Shown in pieces: positions 1 to 9,247 of a DNA stretch of 22,652 bases (positions are counted from its first letter, which is position 1; every line of letters starts with the position of its first letter). The stretch lies in assembly GCA_023459095.1 (NCBI GenBank), contig JAEWVQ010000012.1:1-22652 (forward strand), given 5' to 3'. Both the position numbers and the translations under genes were made by a program. The DNA is from Pseudomonadota bacterium. Its GTDB lineage: Bacteria; Pseudomonadota; Gammaproteobacteria; Burkholderiales; Rhodocyclaceae. The notes under the pieces were generated by a model. The model made no database searches. It was not told the DNA's origin and was given only the letters and a program-made list of their open reading frames with translations.

Positions 1-79
<79 letters not shown>

Positions 80-89
80 TGAAGCCGGG

Positions 90-95
90 ATTGTA
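90..95 (-). promoter_or_regulatory. -10 element for the tRNA-Ile2 gene
   Basis: TACAAT reads on the minus strand in the 41-bp gap between the rpoD stop and the tRNA 5' end at 79, ten bases upstream of the mature end. It differs from TATAAT at one position. No good -35 is seen at 16-18 bp spacing because that stretch is the end of rpoD. The flanks form a small CCGGG/CCCGG inverted repeat around the hexamer. It suggests the tRNA is transcribed on its own as well as by read-through from rpoD. Confidence 0.45.
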
Positions 96-120
96 CCCGG
101 GCCGGCACGGTGGCGAGGGC

Positions 121-2109
<1,989 letters not shown>

Positions 2110-2157
2110 GGCACTCCTCAAGTGAGAGCGGAAGAGAATGGGAAACCGGAAATTGTA

Positions 2158-3975
2158 CTACAAATCTGAGACTTTGCCCGCGTTCGCGAGGTTCCGCTTC
2201 TCCAGCAGCAGTTCGCTCAGGCGGTGCCGCTCGACCGTCGACAGCTCGCCTTCCTTGGACTTCGCCAGCAGGGTGGCGATTTCCCGGGTGACGGTATCGG
2301 CGTGGAGCTTGCGCAAGGTGTCCTCGAGCAGGACTTCGACCACGGCCTCGTCGAACTCGGTGTCTACGAGTTCGCCGGCGACGCGGGCGAGAGTATCGCC
2401 GTGCGGGGTGTCGCGAAAGCGTTCGACCAGCCCGCCCAGGCCGCCGGCAGGAAAGGGTTCGCCGAGGCTGACGAGATCGACGATGGCGATCAGGGCGCGG
2501 CCTTCGTCGCTGTCGTCGGGAAGGAGGTCCACCGGCAGGCGCGCGGCCCAGTTCGGGTGCTGCAGGATGAGGCGGAGCAGGGTGCCGGCGGTCGAGGGCG
2601 GCTTGCGGCGGCCGAAGTTGCGCGGCGTGGCGCGTGCGAAGGGCGTGCGTGTGCGCGGGAAGTCCCCTGTGGGTGGGCGCGGGCGTTCGGTGGGCGCGGC
2701 GTTGAGGCCGAATGCGTGTTCGACTTCGTGCTGGGTGAGCTGGCTGGCCTCGGCCAGTGCCTTGATGACCTGCAGGCGCAGGATGGGGGCGGCGATGCGG
2801 GTGGCGAGCGGGCGGGCTTCGTGGATCAGGCGGGCGCGGCCTTCGGCGGAGTCGAGTTCGCAGCGCGCGCTCAGTTCCTGCATCAGGAAGCGCGCGAGCG
2901 GCATTGCGCCGTCCGCAGCCTTGCGCAGGGCGTCGGCGCCTTCGGCGCGGATGAAGGAGTCGGGGTCGTGTTCGGCGGGCAGGAACAGGAAGGCCAGGGT
3001 GGCGTCGTCGCGCAAGGCTTCGAGCGAGTTCTCCAGTGCGCGCCAGGCCGCGCGACGGCCGGCGGCGTCGCCGTCAAAACAAAATACGATGCGGTCGGTC
3101 TGGCGCAGCAGGGTGTTGATGTGCTGCGGTGTCGTCGCGGTGCCGAGGGTGGCGACGGCATTGTCGATGCCGAACTGAGCGAGAGCGACTACATCCATGT
3201 AGCCCTCGACCACCAGGGCGAAGCCCGCGTCGCGGATCGCCTTCTGGCCGAGAAAGAAGCCGTAGAGTTCGCGCCCCTTTTCAAATAGCGGGGTTTCGGG
3301 TGAATTCAGGTACTTGGGTTCGCCCTTGTCGAGAACGCGCCCGCCGAAGGCGATGATGCGGCCGCGGCGATCGTGGATCGGAAACATGATCCGGTCGCGG
3401 AAGCGGTCGTAGCGGCGCCCCTGGTCGTTGTCGATGACGAGGCCGGCCTCGGTGAGCGTCTTCGCTTGGTAGTCGGGGAAGATCTGCTGCAAGCCCTGCC
3501 ATTCGTCCGGGGCGTAGCCGATGCCGAAGCGCGCGGCGATCTCGCCGGAGAGGCCGCGGCGCTTCAGGTAGGCGACCGCGGTGGGGGTGTGCTTGAGGCG
3601 TTCGCGGTAGAAGCGCGCGGCGGCGTTCATTGCGTCGACCAGCTTGTCGGTGCTGTCGTCGGGCGGTCGGGCGCTGTGCTTGCCGTCGTCGGGAACCTGA
3701 AGGCCGACCTGGCCGGCGAGCTCCTTGACTGCATCGACGAAGCCCAGGCCGCTGTACTCCATCAGGAAGCTGATCGCGCTGCCGTGCACGCCGCAGCCGA
3801 AGCAGTGGTAAAACTGCTTGGTCGGGCTGACCGAGAACGAGGCGGATTTTTCGCCGTGGAAGGGGCAGCAGGCGAAATAGTTGGCGCCGCTTTTCTTCAG
3901 CGGCAGATGGCGTTCGATGACGTCGACGATGTCGACGCGCGCGAGCAGATCCTGAACGAAGGACTGTGGAATCAT
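2158..3975 (-). CDS. dnaG: DNA primase
   Basis: Synthesises RNA primers at the replication fork and partners with the DnaB helicase. It is 605 aa. The N-terminal CHC2 zinc motif is C37-x2-H40-x17-C58-x2-C61 (CPFH...CFGC). The TOPRIM catalytic core has E257 in VVEGYMD and D301/D303 in DGDAAG. A Pro/Arg-rich linker at about 430-460 precedes the C-terminal helicase-binding domain. The ATG at 3975 has no recognisable ribosome binding site (CACGCTCG precedes it), so translation is probably weak, as for dnaG in enteric bacteria. It is the middle gene of the operon, 79 bp after rpsU, with a terminator-like hairpin in that gap that should lower its transcription further. Confidence 0.97.
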   Translation of the reverse strand: MIPQSFVQDLLARVDIVDVIERHLPLKKSGANYFACCPFHGEKSASFSVSPTKQFYHCFGCGVHGSAISFLMEYSGLGFVDAVKELAGQVGLQVPDDGKHSARPPDDSTDKLVDAMNAAARFYRERLKHTPTAVAYLKRRGLSGEIAARFGIGYAPDEWQGLQQIFPDYQAKTLTEAGLVIDNDQGRRYDRFRDRIMFPIHDRRGRIIAFGGRVLDKGEPKYLNSPETPLFEKGRELYGFFLGQKAIRDAGFALVVEGYMDVVALAQFGIDNAVATLGTATTPQHINTLLRQTDRIVFCFDGDAAGRRAAWRALENSLEALRDDATLAFLFLPAEHDPDSFIRAEGADALRKAADGAMPLARFLMQELSARCELDSAEGRARLIHEARPLATRIAAPILRLQVIKALAEASQLTQHEVEHAFGLNAAPTERPRPPTGDFPRTRTPFARATPRNFGRRKPPSTAGTLLRLILQHPNWAARLPVDLLPDDSDEGRALIAIVDLVSLGEPFPAGGLGGLVERFRDTPHGDTLARVAGELVDTEFDEAVVEVLLEDTLRKLHADTVTREIATLLAKSKEGELSTVERHRLSELLLEKRNLANAGKVSDL

Positions 3976-3983
3976 CGAGCGTG

Positions 3984-4027
3984 AAAAACGGCGCGCCGGG
4001 TGAAGGCCTCAAGGCCTTCACCCGGCG
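3984..4027 (-). terminator. Intrinsic terminator/attenuator between rpsU and dnaG
   Basis: An inverted repeat with arms at 3994-4009 and 4012-4027 folds into a stem of 15 GC-rich pairs with a four-base loop. On the minus strand it is followed, after five bases, by five T residues at 3988-3984. This is the expected architecture of a rho-independent terminator placed between rpsU and dnaG. E. coli has a partial terminator at the same point of this operon, which sets the high S21 to low primase ratio. Because dnaG and rpoD lie downstream on the same strand, partial read-through is the likely mode of action. Confidence 0.85.
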
Positions 4028-4054
4028 ACGGGCAGCCGGTAATCCGGTGCGGAA

Positions 4055-4267
4055 TCAGTACAGCTTCGGCGGCAGCATCTGGCTGCGGAGGCGCTTGTGG
4101 TTGCGCTTCACGGCAGCGGCCAGCTTGCGCTTGCGCTCTGCGGTGGGCTTTTCGTAGAACTCGCGGGAGCGGAGTTCAGTCAGCACACCGGTCTTCTCGA
4201 TCGTGCGCTTGAAGCGGCGGATCGCAACCTCGAACGGCTCGTTTTCCTTGACGCGAATACCCGGCAT
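4055..4267 (-). CDS. rpsU: 30S ribosomal protein S21
   Basis: Small basic ribosomal protein of 70 aa, the usual length. It begins MPGIRVKENEPFEVAIRRFK and ends in a Lys/Arg-rich tail (KRNHKRLRSQ). S21 sits on the 30S platform near the anti-Shine-Dalgarno region and helps select mRNAs. The start at 4267 has AGGAAG upstream. A longer in-frame reading from 4336 would run through the promoter and is rejected. It is the first gene of the rpsU-dnaG-rpoD operon. Confidence 0.97.
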   Translation of the reverse strand: MPGIRVKENEPFEVAIRRFKRTIEKTGVLTELRSREFYEKPTAERKRKLAAAVKRNHKRLRSQMLPPKLY

Positions 4268-4307
4268 TGCGGACTTCCTTGAGTGTCTGGTGGGCAGAAA
4301 GATCGCG

Positions 4308-4336
4308 AATATAGCGAAAAGCGTCTGGGGTGGCAA
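4308..4336 (-). promoter_or_regulatory. Sigma-70 promoter of the rpsU-dnaG-rpoD operon
   Basis: On the minus strand, TTGCCA at 4336-4331 and TATATT at 4313-4308 are separated by exactly 17 bp. Each matches the sigma-70 consensus at four or five of six positions. The predicted start near 4301 leaves a leader of about 33 bases with a ribosome binding site ahead of rpsU. It is the best-formed promoter in the window, as expected for an operon feeding ribosome and polymerase synthesis. Confidence 0.65.
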
Positions 4337-4390
4337 GTGCCTTGCCTGCGTTCCATCTGGAAGTTTGCGGTGTCGCGGGCCGTGGGCGCG

Positions 4391-4396
4391 TAGAAT
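4391..4396 (+). promoter_or_regulatory. Probable -10 element of tsaD
   Basis: TAGAAT lies 30 bases upstream of the preferred tsaD start. No convincing -35 stands at normal spacing; the closest, TTGCGG at 4365, is 20 bp away. The hexamer is the left arm of a near-palindrome that continues with ATCGGCCGAT (4397-4406) and TATCTA (4407-4412). Confidence 0.45.
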
Positions 4397-4425
4397 ATCG
4401 GCCGATTATCTAATGGATGGCGGTC

Positions 4426-5451
4426 ATGAAGGTTCTGGGCATCGAGTCCTCGTGCGACGAAACCGGGGTGGCGATCTACGACACCGAAGCCGGCTTGCTC
4501 GCGCAGTCGCTGCACTCGCAGATCGACCTGCATGCGGTGTATGGCGGCGTGGTGCCCGAACTCGCCTCGCGCGACCACATTCGGCGCTTGCCGCTACTGA
4601 TCCGCGAGGTGCTGAATGCCGCCGGGCTCGGCGTCGGCGATCTTGATGCGCTGGCCTACACCGCGGGGCCGGGTCTGGCCGGCGCGCTGCTGGTGGGGGC
4701 GAGCGTGGCCGAGGCGATGGGCGTGGCGGCGGGAATCCCGGTGCTGCCCGTGCACCACCTCGAGGGGCATCTGCTGTCGCCGCTGCTTGCCGCCGAGCCG
4801 CCGAGCTTCCCCTTCGTTGCGCTGCTGGTGTCCGGCGGGCATACGCAGCTGATGGCGGTCGGTGGGGTCGGCGATTACGTGCTGCTCGGCGAAACCCTCG
4901 ACGATGCGGCCGGTGAGGCCTTTGACAAGACCGCGAAGCTGCTCGGTCTCGGGTATCCCGGAGGGCCGCAACTCGCCGCGCTCGCCGCGAGCGGTCGCGC
5001 CGGGCAATTCCGGCTGCCGCGTCCGATGCTGCATTCGGGCGATCTCGATTTCAGTTTCAGCGGCCTGAAGACCGCGGTGCTCAATGTGGTGTCGGGGCCT
5101 GACTGGGACCCCGCACGGGCGGCCGACCTCGCTGCCGATTTTCAGGAGGCGGTGGTCGAGGTGCTGGCGGCGAAGGCGCTCGCGGCGCTGAAGCAGACGC
5201 GCATGAAATCCCTCGTGGTGGCCGGCGGTGTCGGTGCCAATCGGCGGCTGCGCGAGCGCCTCGATGCCGATGCGGCGCGCAAGGGCGCGCGCGTGTTCTA
5301 TCCGGAGCCGGCGCTGTGCACCGACAATGGCGCGATGATCGCCTTCGCCGGCGCGCTGCGTCTTGCCGCCGGCGAGCGCCGCGAGGGCGGCCCCGCGGTG
5401 CGTGTGCGTCCGCGCTGGCCGCTGGCGGAGCTGATGCGGCCGGCGGGCTGA
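4426..5451 (+). CDS. tsaD: tRNA N6-adenosine threonylcarbamoyltransferase TsaD
   Basis: Transfers threonylcarbamoyl from threonylcarbamoyl-AMP to A37 of ANN-decoding tRNAs, with TsaB and TsaE as partners. It is 341 aa, the usual length. The N-terminal MKVLGIESSCDETG phosphate-binding loop, the metal ligands H111 and H115 (HHLEGH), VSGGHTQL at about 135-142 and D300 in CTDNGAM are all present, so it should be active. An alternative ATG at 4417 adds three residues; 4426 fits the conserved N-terminus. It is divergent from rpsU, a common arrangement in proteobacteria, and ends 23 bp from the convergent plsY. Confidence 0.96.
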   Translation: MKVLGIESSCDETGVAIYDTEAGLLAQSLHSQIDLHAVYGGVVPELASRDHIRRLPLLIREVLNAAGLGVGDLDALAYTAGPGLAGALLVGASVAEAMGVAAGIPVLPVHHLEGHLLSPLLAAEPPSFPFVALLVSGGHTQLMAVGGVGDYVLLGETLDDAAGEAFDKTAKLLGLGYPGGPQLAALAASGRAGQFRLPRPMLHSGDLDFSFSGLKTAVLNVVSGPDWDPARAADLAADFQEAVVEVLAAKALAALKQTRMKSLVVAGGVGANRRLRERLDADAARKGARVFYPEPALCTDNGAMIAFAGALRLAAGERREGGPAVRVRPRWPLAELMRPAG

Positions 5452-5474
5452 GCGATTGCCGGCTGCGCGGCGGT

Positions 5475-6068
5475 TCAGGACTTCTTGCCGCCGATCCGGC
5501 CTTCGGTGCCGGCCAGCAGGCGCTGGATGTTGGCGGCATGGCGCCAGACCAGCACCGCGCTCATCGTCAGCACGACGACCACAAGCCCTTCGCCGCCGAA
5601 CAACGCAAATGCAGCGATCGGGGCGGCGAGCGCCGCGGCGAGCGCGGCGGCCGATGAGTAGCGGGTGGCAAAGGCCACGATCAGCCAGGTGGCGAGGCAG
5701 GCCAGTGCCAACCGCCAGTCGATTCCAGCGAGCACGCCGAGTGCGGTGGCCACGCCCTTGCCGCCGTTGAAGCGCAGGAATACGGTAAAGACGTGGCCGA
5801 TGAAGGCGGCGAAGCCGGCGAGTGCGGCTTCGGTGGCGTTGAAGCCGAGGCGGGTGGCGATCCAGACCGCTACCCACCCCTTGAGGCAGTCGCCGAGCAG
5901 GGTGAGGGCCGCCGCCTTTTTGTTGCCGCTGCGCAGCACGTTGGTCGCGCCCGGATTCCCCGAGCCGTAGCTGCGCGGGTCGGAGAGGCCGAGGGCGCGG
6001 CTGACGACGACGGCGAAGGGGATCGAGCCGAGCAGGTAGGTCGCGGCGAGCAGGATGATCAGGGGCAT
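5475..6068 (-). CDS. plsY: Acyl-phosphate:glycerol-3-phosphate acyltransferase PlsY
   Basis: Inner-membrane enzyme that makes lysophosphatidic acid from acyl-phosphate and glycerol-3-phosphate, the first step of phospholipid synthesis with PlsX. It is 197 aa with several hydrophobic membrane segments. Family signatures are GSIPF at 14-18, the glycine-rich GSGNPGATN at 35-43 and a later FNGGKGVAT loop. The ATG at 6068 lacks a clear ribosome binding site. It is convergent with tsaD and divergent from folB. Confidence 0.95.
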   Translation of the reverse strand: MPLIILLAATYLLGSIPFAVVVSRALGLSDPRSYGSGNPGATNVLRSGNKKAAALTLLGDCLKGWVAVWIATRLGFNATEAALAGFAAFIGHVFTVFLRFNGGKGVATALGVLAGIDWRLALACLATWLIVAFATRYSSAAALAAALAAPIAAFALFGGEGLVVVVLTMSAVLVWRHAANIQRLLAGTEGRIGGKKS

Positions 6069-6172
6069 GGCGGTGAAATCGGCGGATTGGGGCGGGTGGG
6101 CACGGTGGGGCTTGAGAGGAGGCGCAGCGTTCGCGGCTGCTCGGGCATGCGTCGAGGGCCGGGCTTCCGCGC

Positions 6173-6191
6173 TAGAATCGCGCCGATTCTA
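6173..6191. promoter_or_regulatory. Palindromic element between plsY and folB with a -10 on each strand
   Basis: TAGAATCG-CGC-CGATTCTA is a perfect inverted repeat of eight-base arms around three bases. Each arm contains TAGAAT read in its own direction, so the site offers a -10 hexamer towards folB (start at 6205) and one towards plsY (start at 6068). No good -35 is visible on either side. It may be a bidirectional promoter, an operator overlapping the folB promoter, or both. Confidence 0.4.
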
Positions 6192-6204
6192 ATCGGGAAG
6201 CGAC

Positions 6205-6582
6205 ATGGATTTCATCTTCATCGAAGAGTTGCGCGTGCAGGCCTGGGTGGGCATCTATCCGCGCGAGAAGGCGGCGCCGCAGACCGTGGAGCTCAATCTG
6301 ACCTTCGGTGTGCCCGATGCCGCGGCCGAGTGCGACGATATTGCCGATACGATCAATTACGCCGAAGTGATCGAGCGCATTCGCAAGGAGCTCGCCGAGC
6401 GCCATTTCAATCTGATCGAGACGCTGGGTGAGTTCGTCGTCAAATTGCTGTTCGACGAATTCGGCGCGCCGTGGGTGAAGATACGGATTGCGAAAATCGG
6501 CGTCATGAAAGGCGTGCGCCGAGTCGGTGTGTTCATTCAGCGCGGCCGCGACGGCCTGCCGCCGGCCGACAGCGCGGCCTGA
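6205..6582 (+). CDS. folB: Dihydroneopterin aldolase
   Basis: Cleaves 7,8-dihydroneopterin to 6-hydroxymethyl-dihydropterin and glycolaldehyde in folate synthesis. It is 125 aa, typical of this small tunnel-fold enzyme. E21 in YPREK, Y52 in NYAEV and K97 in RIAKIG correspond by position to the catalytic Glu, Tyr and Lys of characterised members. GGGAAG precedes the start with normal spacing. It stands alone on the plus strand, divergent from plsY and convergent with the H-NS gene. Confidence 0.93.
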   Translation: MDFIFIEELRVQAWVGIYPREKAAPQTVELNLTFGVPDAAAECDDIADTINYAEVIERIRKELAERHFNLIETLGEFVVKLLFDEFGAPWVKIRIAKIGVMKGVRRVGVFIQRGRDGLPPADSAA

Positions 6583-6613
6583 TAGCGCGGGCCGGGGCTG
6601 CGCGCAGCACTGT

Positions 6614-6644
6614 CCGCCGGTCCGGCGGCAGGCCGGACCGGCGG
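6614..6644. terminator. Hairpin between convergent folB and the H-NS gene
   Basis: Arms CCGCCGGTCCGGC (6614-6626) and its perfect complement (6632-6644) give a 13-bp GC stem with a five-base loop. It is centred in the 72-bp gap between two convergent genes and can form in either transcript. Neither side has a T-run, so it is not a canonical intrinsic terminator. It may still block transcription or protect the 3' ends of both mRNAs. Confidence 0.5.
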
Positions 6645-6654
6645 GCTGCGGCAA

Positions 6655-7014
6655 TTACACCGCCAGCTCTTCCATCTTCTTGCCTTGGGCGATCCAGTCG
6701 TTGGCCCATTGCGGCTTGCGGCCGCGACCGCTCCAGCCGATGTCCGGATTCTCCGGGTGGCGGAATTTGATCACCGGCGGCGTGCTCGCCTTCTTGGCGG
6801 CCGGCTTGCGGCCGCGGCGCGGCGCGGCGGGCTGCTCGGTAGCGGTGGCGGCTGCGGGCAGCAGATCGTCGAGCGACATGCCCTGCTCGGCGGCCATCTT
6901 CTGCATGCGCTTGAGCAGATCACGGCGTGTGGTGTCGCTGCGGCGGCGAATTTCGGTTTCGACCTTCGATTGAAGGCGGCGCAATTCGGCGAGCGACATT
7001 TTTCCCAGGTCCAT
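6655..7014 (-). CDS. H-NS family nucleoid-associated protein
   Basis: DNA-binding protein of 119 aa that is expected to coat and silence AT-rich DNA. The N-terminal part (1-50) is charged, helical and likely to oligomerise. A flexible Ala/Pro linker carries PRRGRKPAAKK at about 65-75. The C-terminal domain FRHPENPDIGWSGRGRKPQW (84-103) contains the minor-groove-binding loop of the betaproteobacterial H-NS/BpH3 class. The start at 7014 has CGGAG seven bases upstream. The leader region 7015-7160 is clearly richer in A/T than its surroundings, which would suit self-silencing. It could sit downstream of ybaK in one transcript or have its own promoter. Confidence 0.92.
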   Translation of the reverse strand: MDLGKMSLAELRRLQSKVETEIRRRSDTTRRDLLKRMQKMAAEQGMSLDDLLPAAATATEQPAAPRRGRKPAAKKASTPPVIKFRHPENPDIGWSGRGRKPQWANDWIAQGKKMEELAV

Positions 7015-7162
7015 GATTTCTCCGTTATCTGGCCATCATCGACGGCCGTCAGATGTTTAACAAATTGAAAACGAGTGCGATCGAATCGGCACTTGCGACT
7101 TGCATTGTGACAGCAATTTTCGCGGATTGAAATTGGCAAGTCCCGGATTCGAACGCATTCGA
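7015..7162. other. AT-rich leader of the H-NS gene
   Basis: This 148-bp gap between ybaK and the H-NS gene has many short A/T tracts (such as AATTTTCG and TTTAACAAATTG) in an otherwise GC-rich window. No promoter with good -35, -10 and spacing could be assigned. The composition is what H-NS proteins prefer to bind, so autoregulation is a reasonable inference. Confidence 0.4.
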
Positions 7163-7651
7163 TCAATTCGCAACATTGACCAGTGCTGGTTGCAATACCC
7201 TGAGGATGTCGTGGGGATGAATGCCGACGAGAAAGCCGCGGCGCCCGCCATTGATATAGATCAGCGGCAGGTCGAGGATCGATTTCTCCATATAGACGGC
7301 CATGCGCTTGCGGGTGCCGAATGGCGAGGTGCCGCCGACCAGATAACCGGAATGGCGATTGGCGACTTCTGGTTTGCAAGTTTCGATGCGCTTGCGTCCG
7401 GCTTGGCGCGCGAGTTCCTTGGTGGATACCTTGCAGTCGCCGTGCATGAGGACGATCAGCGGCTCGGCGTTTTCGTCCTCCATGACCAGGGTCTTGACCA
7501 CGGCGTGTTCGGCGACATTCAGTTCGCGGGCGGAAACCTGGGTGCCGCCGTGTTCTTCGTATTCGTAAAGATGGGTTGAATATGAAATGCCATGCTGGCG
7601 CAGAAAGCGCGTGGCCGGTGTTTCGGGGGCGTGGCGATCTATCTTGCTCAT
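7163..7651 (-). CDS. ybaK: Cys-tRNA(Pro)/Cys-tRNA(Cys) deacylase YbaK
   Basis: Trans-acting editing enzyme that hydrolyses Cys-tRNA(Pro) made in error by prolyl-tRNA synthetase. It is 162 aa, the family length. K53 (HAVVKTLV) matches the catalytic lysine, and GGTSPFGTRK at 106-115 is the family signature that lines the active site. CAGGA precedes the ATG at 7651. It lies 80 bp downstream of xerD and upstream of the H-NS gene on the same strand. Confidence 0.94.
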   Translation of the reverse strand: MSKIDRHAPETPATRFLRQHGISYSTHLYEYEEHGGTQVSARELNVAEHAVVKTLVMEDENAEPLIVLMHGDCKVSTKELARQAGRKRIETCKPEVANRHSGYLVGGTSPFGTRKRMAVYMEKSILDLPLIYINGGRRGFLVGIHPHDILRVLQPALVNVAN

Positions 7652-7678
7652 GTTCGGGGTCCTGGGCGGAATGCGCCG

Positions 7679-7707
7679 ATTGTCCCGCGCGCGATCGCGG
7701 CCGGCAA
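7679..7707 (-). promoter_or_regulatory. Candidate promoter of ybaK
   Basis: On the minus strand, TTGCCG (7707-7702) and GACAAT (7684-7679) are 17 bp apart, each matching four of six consensus bases. They lie in the gap between the xerD stop and the ybaK start, so ybaK may be transcribed separately from xerD. Confidence 0.35.
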
Positions 7708-7731
7708 CCGGCGGCGTTCAATACGCAGGAG

Positions 7732-8667
7732 TCAGGCGCGCGGGTGATGAATGGCGTGCAGCTTTTTCAGGCGTTCGCGGGCAACGTGCGTATAAACCTG
7801 AGTGGTCGAAATGTCGGCGTGGCCAAGCAGCAATTGAACCACGCGCAGATCGGCACCGTGATTGAGCAGATGCGTGGCGAATGCGTGCCGCAAGGTGTGC
7901 GGCGAAATACGCTCCGGCGCAATGCCGGCGCGCAGGGCATGGGTTTTGACGATGCGCCAGAACATCTGGCGGGTCATGGCGCCGCCCAGGCGGGTGACGA
8001 ATACGGCGTCGCACTGGCGTCCGGCGAGCAGCGCCGGGCGTGCGTCGCGCAAATAGCGCGTGACCCAGTCCACGGCGATCTCACCGAGCGGCACCAAGCG
8101 TTCCTTGCTGCCCTTGCCCATGATTCTGACCACCCCTTCGGCGAGGCCCACTTCGTACATTTTCATCCCGGTCAGTTCCGATACGCGCACCCCGGAAGCG
8201 TAGATCACTTCGAGCATGGAGCGATCGCGCAGGCCTTGCGGGGTATCGAGTTCGGGGGCGGCGAGCAGAGCTTCGACCTGGGCTTCCGACAGGGTGCGCG
8301 GAAAGCGCGCGGTGGGACGCGGGGTGTCGAGTGGCAGGGTGGGATCGATGCTGATCGCGCCGCGCTGCAGCAGGTGGCGGTAGAAGCGCCGCCATGCCGA
8401 CAGCAGGCGGCGCTGACTGGTCGGTTTGGCGCGCTGGCTGAATTCGGTGAGATAGGCGTCGAGGTCGGCGTGGGTGGCCTGCTCCAGCGCGAGGCCACGC
8501 GTCTGCAGCCAGATCCCGAACAGGTTGAGGTCGCTGCGGTAGCTGGCGAGCGTGTTCGGCGACAGGCCATGCTCCAGCCACATGGCGTCGGTGAATTGCT
8601 CCAGGGTGTGCTGGCGTTCGGTGTCGCCCGCGGCCCCCGGAGAGGGGGCCGTTGCGGGGGCGCTCAT
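7732..8667 (-). CDS. xerD: Tyrosine recombinase XerD
   Basis: Site-specific recombinase that with XerC resolves chromosome dimers at dif under FtsK control. It is 311 aa. The N-terminal core-binding domain is at about 18-105. The catalytic domain carries R161 (SGVRVSEL), K185 (GKGSKER), H257 and R260 (HTLRH), H283 (LGHADISTT) and the nucleophile Y292 (VYTH). All six are present. The ATG at 8667 overlaps the ogt stop by four bases (ATGA), so the two are probably translationally coupled. XerD is preferred over XerC from the LGHADISTTQVYTHV end; no dif site or xerC is seen here. Confidence 0.93.
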   Translation of the reverse strand: MSAPATAPSPGAAGDTERQHTLEQFTDAMWLEHGLSPNTLASYRSDLNLFGIWLQTRGLALEQATHADLDAYLTEFSQRAKPTSQRRLLSAWRRFYRHLLQRGAISIDPTLPLDTPRPTARFPRTLSEAQVEALLAAPELDTPQGLRDRSMLEVIYASGVRVSELTGMKMYEVGLAEGVVRIMGKGSKERLVPLGEIAVDWVTRYLRDARPALLAGRQCDAVFVTRLGGAMTRQMFWRIVKTHALRAGIAPERISPHTLRHAFATHLLNHGADLRVVQLLLGHADISTTQVYTHVARERLKKLHAIHHPRA

Positions 8668-9188
8668 CGTGCCTGCTCGTTGGCGAGCAGCCAGCGCTTG
8701 GCGGCGATCAGGTAGCCGTCGGTAGCGTTGGCGAAACCGCCGATGCCGCTCGCTGCCACCGCCCGATGGCAGGGCACGGCGAGCGGAAACGGGTTGGCGC
8801 CGCAGGCCTGGCCCACCGCGCGTGCAGAGCTGCCCAAGGCGTGCGCGAGCGCGCCGTAGGTGCGCACCTGCCCGGCCGGGATGGCGCGCAAGGCCTGCCA
8901 CACACGTTGCTGAAACCGCGTGCCGCACTCGCTCAACGGCCGCATCAGTGATGAATCGAAGGGCTGGGCGGGGGCGTCGAGCCAGCGCGCGATGGTGTCC
9001 GCCGCGCGCGTGGTGAGGGTGGTGACGGGCGGCCGCAGTGGGGTGTCCGGTGGGAGGAAGGCCATTTCGGCGATGTGCTCGTCCCGGGTCAGCAGGCCGA
9101 AACGGCCGAAGGGCAGATCGAGGATCGCGGCGTAGCGGTCGAGGTCGGCGGCCGTGGTGTTGGCGGCCGGGTTCGGGGAGCGGCGCAT
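8664..9188 (-). CDS. ogt: Methylated-DNA-protein-cysteine methyltransferase
   Basis: Suicide repair protein that removes the methyl group from O6-methylguanine in DNA. It is 174 aa from the ATG at 9188. C140 in the PCHR motif is the acceptor cysteine, R123 in SSARAVGQACGANP matches the arginine finger, and the helix-turn-helix region RTYGALAHALG precedes it. A TTG at 9215 would add nine residues; neither start has a clear ribosome binding site. There is no Ada N-terminal domain, so the Ogt type is preferred. It is the upstream partner of xerD through a four-base stop/start overlap. Confidence 0.92.
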   Translation of the reverse strand: MRRSPNPAANTTAADLDRYAAILDLPFGRFGLLTRDEHIAEMAFLPPDTPLRPPVTTLTTRAADTIARWLDAPAQPFDSSLMRPLSECGTRFQQRVWQALRAIPAGQVRTYGALAHALGSSARAVGQACGANPFPLAVPCHRAVAASGIGGFANATDGYLIAAKRWLLANEQAR

Positions 9189-9247
9189 GATGGAGCGGGA
9201 GTGGTGCGGCGGCAACTCGCCGTAGTAAGGAGGGTTCGCGGCCGGGG

